From Phaseolus vulgaris (Eukaryota; Streptophyta; Magnoliopsida; Fabales; Fabaceae): a stretch of 64,000 nt of DNA. The position numbers and the translations under genes were made by a program. The DNA is taken from NCBI RefSeq assembly GCF_000499845.2, contig NC_023755.2, forward strand, positions 8,680,752-8,744,751. The letters run 5' to 3'. Shown here in pieces: positions 1-11,039 of the stretch. Under the pieces are notes generated by a model that saw only the letters and a program-made list of their open reading frames with translations, was not told where the DNA came from and did not search any database. Every line of letters begins with the position of its first letter. Within the stretch, counting starts at the first letter, position 1.

Positions 1-1231
1 AAAAAGATAACATAATATGTTGAATTTTTCAAACGGAAAAGACAAATTCTAGTAAAATTTCGTGAATTAAGTTTCTATCTTTGGCTTGCTTATAGAATTA
101 CTCTTTGAAAGATCTGTTCACTGTTTCCGTTTTATCACAGTCAATAATGACCAATTACAACCAAATTTATGTGTATTGTATATTTAATCTCAAGTCATTT
201 GGCTTAGTTTCTATGACTTTAAAAAAAATCAAGCAATCAAAAAAGTGAACATGATCCAACAAAACAAAAATGAAGTCATCTTTCAGAACCTGCAAATGAT
301 GCAAGGCTTCTCATACAAATTTACCGTACGTTATTACTTGTCAACTGAAGCATCCTCTAAGAATGTACAAATGAATGAGCATGTGCATAAATTTCATTAT
401 AAATTGTAATCAACTAAAATGCTTATTTGCTTATAAGCAGGATACTTGAACCTGCAAAAGTCATAACAACGAAACAAACACCATGATAAATTTTCCAACT
501 TCATCAATATATTTCTCCATCCTCTTCTTGATACTGAAAAGTTTTGCTCAAATACATTGTTAGAGCTAATGTATGTTAAACTCTAAACCCTAAACTTTAC
601 ATAAAAAAAATATTAATTTTGAAGCATGCAATTTCAATTTCTATAAAAAAAAAATCTTACAACCAAATTAAAAATGGATGGATTTTGAGATGCAAGAGAT
701 GTATTTAGATCACCATATTGTCCAAATAGTGTACATAATATTATAAAATGTTATCACAAATGAAATTATTATTCAAAATGTTGCAAGTGATTTAGTAGTT
801 TAGAATAATTGTCATAAGTACTCATCAACCTCTAATGAAATCATGTTTAGCTTTGTCATTTTTTTTCCATTTTTTCCTACTCTTTCTTTGTCCCACTCCT
901 CTATAAGTACTCTCATGATATTTAGTAAAAATAGGAAAAACACATGAAAGGGGTTGAATTGTGTTTTAAAAATCTTTGTTGTTATTTACAAATATCATTT
1001 GATACTTCCCAATCAATGGCCACATGAACCGACATAGATTTTCACAAATTTGATTTCAAAAGCTCCACTTTCTTTAGTTAGTACAAACTAAATATCATGC
1101 AATGTAATGGGTTAAGGAAAAAAGGATTATTCATTATTTTTTATACTGGTTTGTCTGATAGCATAAACTACGTCTAGTTTTTGACCAACTAGCCAATTTC
1201 AACTAGGAAAATTGTTGTTGCGAAGTACACA
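1..1231. other. AT-rich intergenic DNA, no gene seen
   Basis: No open reading frame of note, RNA gene or clear repeat boundary was recognised here. The sequence is AT-rich with short homopolymer runs. Confidence 0.6.
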
Positions 1232-1449
1232 CAAGTATTCTTTCAATAAGCCACTCCTGACTCAACCCAAGTATTCTTTCAACAAGTCACTCTTGGCTCA
1301 ATCCATGTATTCTTTCAACAAGGCACTCCTGTATCAACCCAAATATTCTTTCAACAAGCCACTCCTGGCTCAATCCATGTATTCTTTCAAGAAGCCACTC
1401 TTGGCTCAACCAAAGTATTCTTTCGACAACCCACTTTTGGCACAAGACA
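1232..1449 (+). repeat. 36-bp minisatellite, six units, open in one frame
   Basis: The hexamer gTATTC or its variant recurs at 1235, 1271, 1307, 1343, 1379 and 1415, exactly 36 bp apart. The period is a multiple of three, so one plus-strand frame stays open for 80 codons and reads as a 12-residue repeat of the form YSFNKPLLAQ plus two residues. The minus strand also stays open. Units differ by a few substitutions and no indels. There is no evidence that it is translated; the open frame may simply follow from the period. Confidence 0.9.
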
Positions 1450-1532
1450 AATAAATTTGTCTTTGAGGTCAATAGATCATAAGGTTTTGTTGAATTAGTA
1501 GACGAAACAATACTCATTAGATGACTTTATGT

Positions 1533-3418
1533 TTGAGCGTCTATATGTTTTGATGATAACAAACACTATAAGGTGTATTCTTATATGACAAAACTAATTC
1601 ATGTGCAGCATAACAATACAAAAAAAGAGAGCAAAGTGAGCGAAACTCACTAGACGATACGACATGAGAATAACACTTAAAACGAAATAGAAGTAAACAC
1701 TTATTAGACAATCCAATCTTAATGTTCACTCGTGAAATGAATAATATAGTGAAAGTGAACATAAAAAGGAGATATATCAGTGCACAAAAGAAAATTAGAT
1801 GAAAGGAGATATCTCAGTGCACATAGAAGGGTTGGTCTATGAACCTAGGTATTATCATACTAGACTATCCAAGTGTTAGAATCTCACATAAGACAGAAAC
1901 CCCTTGAGCAACACATAACATATGCATACGCTCAAAGAAGCGAACGCACGCTGGAAACTGTTCATCTAAGACGATACAAGCATCATCCAGGCATCAAATG
2001 AAATGCGATAAACAAGGAAGTTTCCATGCTTAATTTTTTACATTCTTAGAGTATCTTATGACAATGCGTTTAAGCTTTCCAAATCTTATTTTCCATTTTT
2101 GAATTATAGAAAACTTTATTTTTTAATAAGATCAATGGATTAAATGACAAATTTGATTAAACAATATAACATTTTTAGAGTTTTCGAAAAACTAAGTTTA
2201 AATTATTTCTATATGAAAGGTATTTTGGAATATCATTAATGCAATAATACCCAGGTTAAATGAATTGTGCTTTAACAGTTTAAATCAATATTAGCTTGGA
2301 AAGATTTTGAATACATAATTAACTGTGAAATATTAAAAACCATAAAAATTTAAATAATTCACAAATATTTGAAGATATTGCTTTAGTGATATCCATGATT
2401 TAAATTGTTAATTATTTTGTTTGTTGATACTTGTATTGTTCCCAAAAATTGTTGAAGGGACTTAAAGACGTGCATAAAGCTAGAAGCAAAAATTTCATTT
2501 CTCAGCATCTGATAGGAAAGCGATGAAGCTGACACATGAGAATCACACAAATGAATATCAAAGGCATATCAAGAATATATTAGTAAGGATATTCAGAGAG
2601 AAAATTCATCAGAAGAACAATCACATGGCAAAGCACATTTAAAGTTGATAGAACATTTCATATTGAGTGTCTACCATGAAAATGAATATGATCAAGTGCA
2701 TAATGGAAAAATCCAAGTCCAGAGTTAGTCAAAGACTCAAAGTGAAGAGTTCACTCAAATGAAGAAAGTATTTGAAGGACAAATACAAAACAAAGATGCA
2801 AAGATTATAGAGAAACAAAACAATCATTTCTTTATTAAGCGTTTATCTTGTTAAAGACAGTGAACAGAACACAGAAGAGAATATCCAAAGGTCGAATTGA
2901 TTTAGCCTCAACATTCACATCTGTACAAGTAAAGAAACATTTTGAAATGCTTAAAGAGAATTGAAAAACGTAGATAACACTAGAACAAAAGTTTCCATAT
3001 CAAGCATCTTGCGCATTGAAGAAAGGAATATTAACATGGCAAACTGAGAAAATACTGAAGTAATGAAGATTCAAATGCCAACGTTCATATTTGAAGAAGA
3101 TAAAGAAGTTTTCAAAGAGCCTTAAAGGCAATGAACACTCAAAGCATAAGTTTCTATATCAAGCGTCTAACAACTAGATTAATTATTGAAGAAACCCTAA
3201 AGTTACAACGTTCATATTTCAAGTCTATATAAAGACAATAAGGGTAAATAACACAACAAGGAAATAAATATGCAATCATATGAAATACTCAAGTATAAAG
3301 AAAAGCTTATGTAGTTGTGTCTTAGAATTTGAGAGCAACCTGTGAGATTGGGTCTTTAGTGAAACCATTGTAAATTCTTCACTATTGTGAAATATGTAGG
3401 TAAAATTGGCTCTTGAAG
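1533..3418 (+). mobile_element. LTR-like retrotransposon sequence, plus orientation
   Basis: From about 1545 the text TTTTGATGATAACAAACAC starts a long non-coding stretch. Within it, a motif like AAGTTTCYATATCAAGCRTCT recurs (near 2990 and 3148, with looser forms near 2500, 2660 and 2830). The same motifs appear in reverse complement at 4925-5990 and 7218-7730, where a rightmost copy of the TGATAACAAA motif lies near 7670-7700. Such non-coding sequence with internal short repeats is typical of long plant LTRs, perhaps SIRE-like. The exact ends and a target-site duplication were not found, so the class is inferred. Confidence 0.4.
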
Positions 3419-3421
3419 GGA

Positions 3422-4740
3422 GGGGGTTGAATGGAGCCTGGACTCAATTTGTTTTTATCATTTCAAGATAAAACACAAATTATAAAAGATGAGGGATAGA
3501 GAAAAGTATGCATATAAATGTATACTAGTTCACCCCAAACACTAGGGCTACTTCCAGTCCCCTTAAGCTCCCCGTTTAAGAACCTTAAGTATTCTCCACC
3601 TCTCTAGAATGGGGGTTGAATGGAGCCTGAAATCAATTTTCCTTTTATCATCTCAAGATAAATCACATATTATAAAATATGAGGGATATAGAAAAGTATG
3701 CACATAAATGTATACCGGTTCACCCCAAACACTAGGGCTACGTCCAGTCCCCTTAAGCTCCCTGCTTAAGAACCTTAAGTATTCTCCACCTTTCTAGAAG
3801 GGGGTTGAATGTATCCTGAACTTGATTCACTTTTTGTCATCTCAAGATAAAACACAGATTATTAAAGATGAGGGATAAAGAAAAGTATGCACATAAATGT
3901 ATACTGGTTCACCCCAAAGGATGGAAGAAGGCCAAGCTCAGACCCAAGTTCAGGCCCAACTACTAGGTCCATGACAAGGAAGATACAAGAAGACTGAGAC
4001 TCTGCTACTAATGTTAGAGAAACATTCCTATACATTTTCAAAAATGCCATAAACCTAGTGTATAGTAGAATTTATTTTCTTGTCAAAAGTAGAATATGAA
4101 TTTTACTTTTAATTTTTCTTAATTGTAATTAAGGTTGAATTAGGAACCTAAAAACCAACCTAGGTTAAATTAGAGTTTCTAGAAGACTCCTAAATTAACC
4201 TAGGCCAACTCTAACCTAAAAGGAGTCACATGAAGCACACATTGATCATGCTTGCCTTGTGACTCCAAAATAGGCTCCAATATTCAAACCCATTGCATTT
4301 GAATTTCCCATCAATTTCTTTGTACAATGGTCGGACCTCTAAGCTATGTAAAGAGGTGCTTGGCTTGTGAATTTTCAAGATTAATGAATGAGTAATATGC
4401 TGCCAAGATCTCATGCTTTCTCACTCTCTTGTCTTGCCTCTCTAGGATAGACACTTTAATCTTCTTCTTCACCTTTTCCAAGTGATATGGACCAACCAAT
4501 CACTCTCCCTACCTATCATGCACCTTCAAGGAAACCATAGCTCCATTGGAGCCCTCCTTGTCCATTCCAACCATTAGCTTTTGCCAACCACATCTCAATT
4601 CTCCAAGGAACCAATTCGAAAATGGAGCCAACACCATCACCAAACACTAGGGCTATGTCTAGTCCCTTTAAGCTCCCTGCTTAAGAACCTTAAGTATTCT
4701 CCACCTTTCCAGGTAACAAGTATTCTCCACCAGACAAAGT
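3422..4740 (+). repeat. 189-bp tandem array, third unit split by an insertion
   Basis: Copies begin with GGGGGTTGAATG at 3422, 3611 and 3800, a constant 189-bp spacing. Each contains a segment ending GGTTCACCCCAAACACTAGGG and a segment with CTTAAGTATTCTCCACC. The third copy stops at 3918 and resumes at about 4640 with CCAAACACTAGGG. The region is non-coding and resembles the untranslated or LTR sequence of plant retrotransposons. Confidence 0.85.
3919..4639. mobile_element. 721-bp insertion in the third tandem unit
   Basis: The insert separates two halves of a 189-bp repeat unit. CCAAA lies immediately on both sides (3914-3918 and 4640-4644), consistent with a 5-bp target duplication, though this pentamer also fits the uninterrupted repeat. 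The insert begins GGATGG and ends CATCA, so it is not a typical TG...CA LTR unit. It has no coding capacity that I can identify. Confidence 0.5.
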
Positions 4741-4924
4741 ATTAAACACCTCTCCAACAGTCTTAATCTACCCCTAAGACCAAGATCTCTCAACAAGTGA
4801 GAAAGACACTCTCTCTCGAGAAAACAATGAAATCTCACAGGGTTATATTCACATAGTGAAGGATTTATAATAAGAATCACTCCCCAAACTATGAATGCTT
4901 TCAAAAAGACTATACACACAATAT

Positions 4925-5990
4925 CAATAAACGCTTAATCGTTTGTAGTAATTTTGTATGCTTTTTACTTTTATGTATATCTTCTTCATCTTAAAGGGCT
5001 TTATGTACTCTTCATATTGTGATCGTTGGAGTTTTAATTCTTCTCTTATTCACATAGATGTTAGACGTTGGATATGGAAATCTTTGCTCTTGATTGATTC
5101 TTCTGCATCTTGGACTTCAATTGTATTTGAATTGTTTCTTCTTTTAGTCCCAATGTGAAAATTGATTCATTAATATTGTAATCTTTGGGCATTTTTTGTA
5201 CACTGCTCATCATCTTTTGCACGTCAAACGCTGAATATGACAACTTTTTCTTTGATTATATTCTCTGCATCTTTGAGCATATGAACCAAGTTGAATTTTT
5301 TCCTTTATAATATCTTATGTGAACGTTAACCCTTTAATGCATGTGACTGATTCTTCAATCATATCTCTGTCACAGTTGCTTCAATGTAATTACTTTGGAT
5401 GTTGAATATGTAAATAATCTCTTTGTCATTAACTATGAGTCTCTATCATTTGTAATTTTCTTCAATTTTGTTCTCCGCTTGAGCTTTGTTACATTTTACA
5501 CTGATTATGGAAAGTTTGGCTTGCGTCTTGGATGCTCTTTCTCACTTGAATTATTCTTAAATGTATTTCTCTAAAATTCTCTTTTTGCAGCAACTTTGGT
5601 TCTCTTCAATGACTTCCCATTATTTTTCGAAATCTTTAAATGAATAGGACACGTGTGTGCTCTGTTTTTCGAAATCCTTTTCAAATATAAATTTGAATAT
5701 CGAATTGAGCACAACTATATTTGTACAAAATATGTTTCATTAAGTATTTAACACATAAATTTGCTCACTGTGTTTCGGAGAATGTTTTCAATATTTGGAC
5801 AATTTAGTCACATGATATATTCGTTGAGGTTTATTTGAAAATATTTTAAATCTTAATTAGAACACTATATTTTAATGCAAAGATGATTTTTGTAATTTAC
5901 CTTAATCAAAATGAGTCCAAAAAACATTTGATAAACATTTAAACAAATATAAAGTAAAAGGATTAAGTTTGGAAACTTCTGTGACACTTA
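4925..5990 (-). mobile_element. LTR-like sequence, minus orientation (left part)
   Basis: Reverse-complement relative of 1533-3418. Motifs such as GACGTTGGATATGGAAATC (near 5065) are the reverse complement of the AAGTTTCYATATC-type motifs in the plus-oriented copy. It is continued at 7218-7730 after the solo LTR at 5996-7212, whose flanking TTCGT duplication shows that the two parts were once contiguous. No coding sequence was recognised. Confidence 0.4.
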
Positions 5991-5995
5991 TTCGT

Positions 5996-7212
5996 TGATG
6001 ACTACTTTATGGCAAATGCACCGTATTGTTAGAGGTAATAATTTACCCCTAAAGATAGATATCGAACTCACGAGGAACAGTTAAATAATCAAGTAAAAGA
6101 TTCACTAAATAAAAAACAGAATAATAAAGTTTATTGGGAGTTTGTTATGATTACAAGAATTAAAAAGAAAACAATTTAAAGAGTTTGCTGGTTCAATTGA
6201 GAAAATTTGGGATTGGGGTTCATCCTTCTTACTCTTTTGTATTTGATTAGCATGATAATATTATATCCTTTGATTGATGTTGATGCCCATATAAAAGTCA
6301 TTTATATCGATTCCATGCATACAAATTATTAAGGATGTCTCCTAAATATCGATTTCTCGCATATTTATAAAAAAAATTTATCATTACGATTAGACGTTGA
6401 TAGCAATTAACATTTCAAATTTATTCATCACATTCAAATATATTAAACATTATCATTTGGGTCAGAAACTTATTTCTAGTCAAATCTAAGGATCTAGATC
6501 ATAGAAACAAGCATTACAAATAAAATGACAATATCAATCATGAATCAAGAACAAAATATTATATATATATATATATCACTTCAATACATAAGAGTTTGAA
6601 CATATTACTCTCAATCCCAAAGGGCAGAATTAGCACTCAAGCTAGGAGAGCAAGAAAATAAGGTCCAGGATGCTTCTCATTGATGGTTGCCTCCTATAGG
6701 GTTCCTAACACCTTTTATTTTCCCAACTGATTTTCAATCCACTCAATGATGTCTAGGATTATGTCTCACACCTCATATTTAACCTAGTTGGGTTTGGTAT
6801 AAGTGACTTCTCGCTAGGGTGATAATGGACTCGCCTAGGCGAGTTGCATGAAAACAAGTCCAAAGTCACTAGAGTGATCTCGCCTGGGCGAGATTTTGCT
6901 CGCTTGGGTGAGATCATCTGAGAAATTTTGGCTTGGGCGAGTTTAGGCCAGCTTGGGTGAGTGCTGATGCGTTCCAACTTTCCCTTTTTAGTTTTGTCTA
7001 TTCTCTTTTTGCCCTTTCATCTCCATTCTTCCATGGAATCCTGAAATTAACACAAATTTGGAAATAAATCGTTCTAATTCAAATTATAAACATAAAATAT
7101 GTAAAAATGTTTAAATTCATAAATTAGGGGTTATCTTATGGTTATTTTATCAATTAAATCCATAATCGTCTATATTTTAATATGAGATATTACTGAAATT
7201 TGGCACTTATCA
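5996..7212 (-). mobile_element. Solo LTR, family B, with TTCGT target-site duplication
   Basis: A 1217-bp unit that starts TGATGACT and ends GGCACTTATCA (TG...CA). It is flanked by TTCGT at 5991-5995 and 7213-7217. Its reverse complement begins TGATAAGTGCC and is alignable end to end with the solo LTR at 52431-53673 and with the truncated copy at 27050-27555. It therefore lies in minus orientation. No internal domain is present, so it is a product of LTR-LTR recombination. A run of CTCGCCTAGGCGAG-like palindromes lies at 6820-6965. Confidence 0.9.
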
Positions 7213-7217
7213 TTCGT

Positions 7218-7735
7218 TCAACGCATGATCATCGTCTGGTTTGTGTAACACTCATGCTTTATATGAACTTCTCAGGGTATCATCCAACATGTCCAACAAT
7301 ATAGTCTGACGCATTTAGCTTTGAGCACTTATGCGTTAGCCTTCGTCTAATACTAGAGTATGATGTTTGGTCCATTGAGTTCTCTTGTAGACATTGTCTA
7401 CCAACTTGATAAGCCCTTTGTTGTAGCTCATGTATGATAAGACCATCTTCTGATGCTCCAGTGATTATTTTATGCGTGTCTGATGCATCCTTAGATTTTC
7501 TCTTTGGAGTTCACATTATCTTTCTTTTTTTAGATTGTGTTTGCTATGTAAGTCTTTATATAAATGTAAGTTTCTTTGTATTTTTTGCAATGCGTGTCTC
7601 GTGTATCATTTGATATATTGTTTCTATTTGTGTTGTACAGGAGTGAGTTTGGTTGTAATAATCTTATAGTGTTTTGTTATCATATGAAAATTTAATGTTT
7701 TGTTATCATATGAAAATTTAAATTTTCAGTTTTAC
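7218..7735 (-). mobile_element. LTR-like sequence, minus orientation (right part)
   Basis: Continuation of the minus-oriented LTR-like block left of the solo LTR. It ends with two tandem copies of TTTTGTTATCATATGAAAAT (about 7671 and 7698), the reverse-complement counterpart of the TTTTGATGATAACAAA start at 1545. Confidence 0.4.
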
Positions 7736-7917
7736 AATCTCTTTTTATGATGACACAAATTAGCAAAAGTATATAGTTGTTTAAAGATAAAATTCAATAA
7801 CATTTATTAACAAATAGGGAAAAACAAAACTTCAAGTAAACGTCTCACACTCTCTCTTATTCTCACAAAAACGTTTTATTCTTATTTTTTTTACAGTAGA
7901 AAAAAATGATGAAAACA

Positions 7918-8415
7918 TCACTTTTGTGGTGAATTTTGTGGCTGAGAGGGTTGAGTCTGATCAGAGAACCAACTGCCACTCAGGGCCAGATTTATTTCTT
8001 GAGTGAAATTGAGGGCTTGGTAAGCTATTTTATGTGACCAAGATGCCTCCAATTGTTGTACAAGAAGAAGATCATCCTCTATGTTTATTCTTAAATTTTC
8101 TTCTATCCTACCAATGCCCATGTTCATGTGGCGATGCTCAAAGAGAAAAGATCTCGTGATCATCTCTAGGGTGTATCGTAGCAGTCACTTTTCCTCGTGA
8201 TCTAGTTCAGATTTTCTTACGTCTAGGGATTTTCTAGAGTTTCCTTGAAGGCTACCAATCTCTCCCTTTTTTTTTGAGAAAGTTAGTGTTTGTTTCACTG
8301 GCTTCTTCTTCCTTGCATGAGAAAAGAGGGTGATCTTCCGAGTTTGCTCTAGAAGGTTTTGAAGATACAGGATTGCTGAGTAGGCCCCATCAGGTTGACT
8401 CATATTGAATTTCAA
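7918..8415 (-). pseudogene. Unidentified broken ORF, about 165 codons
   Basis: Minus-strand frame from an ATG at 8415 (second ATG a few codons in, MSQPDG) to a stop at 7918, interrupted by one in-frame TGA at 8185-8187. The first half is basic (SHARKKKPVKQ, FSKKKGE); the second contains a hydrophilic helical stretch (INIEDDLLLVQQLEASW) and a proline/glutamine-rich end. No family was recognised. A TATATAAA box lies 66 bp upstream on the same strand, so it may once have been a separate transcription unit. It may belong with the coding remnants at 8853-10110, for example as part of a retroelement or an old endogenous pararetrovirus, but this is a guess. Confidence 0.4.
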
Positions 8416-8480
8416 AAGGATTTCCTTAAATTTCTAGGGCTCTCTCGAGTTGGGTGTTATGAGTTTAGGGTTGTTTGCTT

Positions 8481-8488
8481 TTTATATA
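8481..8488 (-). promoter_or_regulatory. Possible TATA box for the ORF at 7918-8415
   Basis: TATATAAA on the minus strand, about 66 bp before the first ATG of the broken ORF. In AT-rich DNA such matches also arise by chance; the position is the only support. Confidence 0.35.
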
Positions 8489-8852
8489 GGCTTTGGAAGA
8501 TCCTAAAGTTTCAAATATAATCTATTATGGGAAATGAAATATTTGAAAACATATTTCTAGAATCTTTGATTTTCAAGAAACAATAGATATTCTCCCAAGA
8601 AAATTTTCAATTTTGAGAATTACATCTAATTCCCTCGCGTGATTTATGGGTACAACAAGAAAGATTATCTGTGATATATATGAAATGGCTTAATCAAAAA
8701 GATTTAATGTCACAGATAAGCACAAGTATACACATAAATTTCAGGGATTAATTTTAAAAAAAAAATCCAACAACTAAAAAACTATTTTTAGTTTTGTTGA
8801 GGTTGGGGCTGGTTTTCAGTTTATCCATAATTTTATCGAAGGCTGATTGGAT

Positions 8853-10110
8853 TTAGGATGATGGAGAAGTTGTGGTTCTTGCAAGCAAATCTTCTTGTTT
8901 ATCGTCTAACTCCTTCAGACGTTGTGACATCTCAGCCGATACTGTCGTAATGGATTCATTTATCATCCTTTGTATTCTTGTCGTCCACTTAGGGTCATAT
9001 TTAGACTCTTGTTCACTAGAAGGATTTTCTGAAAGTTCCAAGAGGCCAATGGCTCCTCATGATTGTTGTCTTCCTCATCTGTCTTCACTTCTTGAATATC
9101 CTTTTCAAGAGTAGCTTTAGCTTCTTCAAATGAGGTTTTAAACAAATTGAAGTGCCCAGATAGTCCTTGAGGAAGATACCAGACCTTTTGCCAAAACTCA
9201 AATCCAGGTTCTTGAAGGAAGAACGTTGTTAGATCGTCTGATGAGTAGGTTTGACAGGGTTTCACGAAGGATACTTGAGGAACAACATAATCAACAGACG
9301 GATCTACTTTATCAGTTTCTCCAGATAAGGAGGCTTATAAGGAATGTTTGGCCAGGTTTTCCTGCCATATATTGGTAGCCTCATCCTCACTTAGCAGCCT
9401 TGTAAACCCTTTTCTTTTGTTGTACACATCGCTCCAATCCATGGATCCAGGTTTTGAAACTTCCTTAGGCTTTGTTGGAGCAGAAGGGACAACCTTTTTA
9501 AGCTTGCGAAAGTTTAATCCTGGAAGAAGTAGACAGATGATGTCGGCCTTTATTTTTGAAAACTTCCTGCTTAGTTACCTTTATGGATGGAGGAACATGA
9601 AAAATGTGGCACTTCATAAAGGTTTTTGGCATAACTCTGGATACAACTTCGGCCTTTATAGGTCCTAGAAGAACTTTATCTTTTCCAATTTCAAAGGTTT
9701 TGATAGACTGTTCCATTGGCCATAACTTTATACTTTTATCTGGTAGCTCTCGTTTGATTGTTCTAGAGGTTGTTGGATGTGGTTTGAATGTTGTAGGCAG
9801 CTCAACTACGTGGTAGGATGTATTGGCCTTTTCCATTTTGGATAGTCTCTTTGGACAATTGAGCCTATAGATCATTTTTGGTACGTATGGGATGAACCTT
9901 GTGGTTCTGTGGGCCAATCTGCACATGTTGCCAATTGATTGAAGGTGGGATAATGAGTGGCTGGTCTAAAGGTTCTTCAGGTTTATAGTATTTGTTTTGT
10001 TTTACAGATAGAAGAGGCCATGAAAAAGGTGGAGATATGGTGTAGATGTGTTTTTGAGACTTTGATATCACTATGGATTTGGTTTTAGAAAACAAAATTT
10101 TTTGAGACAA
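8853..10110 (-). pseudogene. Unidentified multi-frame coding remnant, gag- or pararetrovirus-like
   Basis: Four minus-strand ORF pieces follow each other: 10110-9865, 9926-9498, 9265-8963 and 9041-8853. They overlap or abut in different frames, as in a single decayed reading frame. The first contains a hydrophobic/proline-rich segment (ISPPFSWPLL) and INWQHVQIGPQNHKVHPIR. The third is acidic and helical (EEAKATLEKDIQEVKTDEE). The last ends in a coiled-coil-like stretch (SQRLKELDDKQEDLLA), as seen in many retroelement capsid proteins. I could not assign it to a family. Retrotransposon gag or an endogenous plant pararetrovirus are the candidates. Several frameshifts and stops make it non-functional. 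Confidence 0.4.
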
Positions 10111-10806
10111 TGGATATAGCTTAATTGATCTCTGAAGAGATGCACATATCAGTAATCTCTCATATTAGTGCTAGAGCAAAGCCTCTAGTTTTTCCCAGTT
10201 TGATATTTGAATTATGCAAAGAATATGGAGTAAGATTAACAGGTTATCCAGTGAACATTCTCAAACCTTCCATCAACAAAGCCTACATCTTGACTCATTG
10301 CACCAATCCAATTCATAATCAGGTTCCATGGATGAGGGAAGCTACTCCAACAAAAGAGGAATATGCAGCTGAGCAGACCATACATGAAGCCCCTTAACCT
10401 CAGTCAAGGATGGAAGAAACTTTAGAGCACATTCAATGGCAACTAACATCTAACCATAGTGCATATACTATTTTGTTTAACATTTTTTCTCTATTTTCTC
10501 AGTATCAGCAGTTGCACCAACCAACTACACATTTTCCTATACTAACAGAAAATGAATTCAAAAGGATGGTAGCTTGGCCTGGAGACTGAACCAAAGTTGT
10601 TGCAACATCAGTTGTCAATGGAGCATAAATAAATTATGAAAATCAACTAGAAAATGTTGTTCCAATTGTAATTGCTACTAAAGAACAGTTTATACCCTCT
10701 GCACAACTTCAAGAAGCTAGAAATCCAGAACAACTATCCTTTGTCGAGCAACCAGAAGAAGCTGAATCTTCTGCCACAAATAGTGAAGAGTTTATAAATA
10801 GCATTC
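10095..10806 (+). pseudogene. Remnant of a 'putative plant transposon protein' ORF
   Basis: One plus-strand frame runs from about 10095 through stops at 10107-10109 (TAA), 10395-10397 (TAA), 10590 (TGA) and 10624 (TAA). The part PLVFPSLIFELCKEYGVRL resembles the FPSLI..LC...GV pattern of the plant-transposon-protein family found in many retroelement-derived plant ORFs. The downstream part is glutamine-rich, then acidic (EEAESSATNSEEF). It abuts, in opposite orientation, the start of the minus-strand remnant at 10110. The family call rests on pattern memory only. Confidence 0.4.
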
Positions 10807-11039
10807 TTGAATCACTTATAAATAGCATTTCATGAATTTTGAAAAATATGTTCCAGAAATTTTTTCCATAAAAGATAATTTGAAAGTCATTCAAGAAAAA
10901 GGGTAAAATAATCTTTTTTGAAAATTGATGGGTGCAGGAAGAAACACCGAAGGATGAAGTAATTATAAGAAAGCTTTTAAAATTATGGATACCCCTAATA
11001 CATCGAAACTCATTGCCCATGGATAAAGAAAAACAGTTT

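Noticed and set aside
1212..1454. YSFNKPLLAQ repeat protein
   Set aside because: Not called as a gene: the frame is explained by the 36-bp period and there is no promoter or homologue evidence.
3422..4740. CRISPR-like array
   Set aside because: Units are 189 bp with continuous homology and no repeat-spacer structure; the sequence is eukaryotic.
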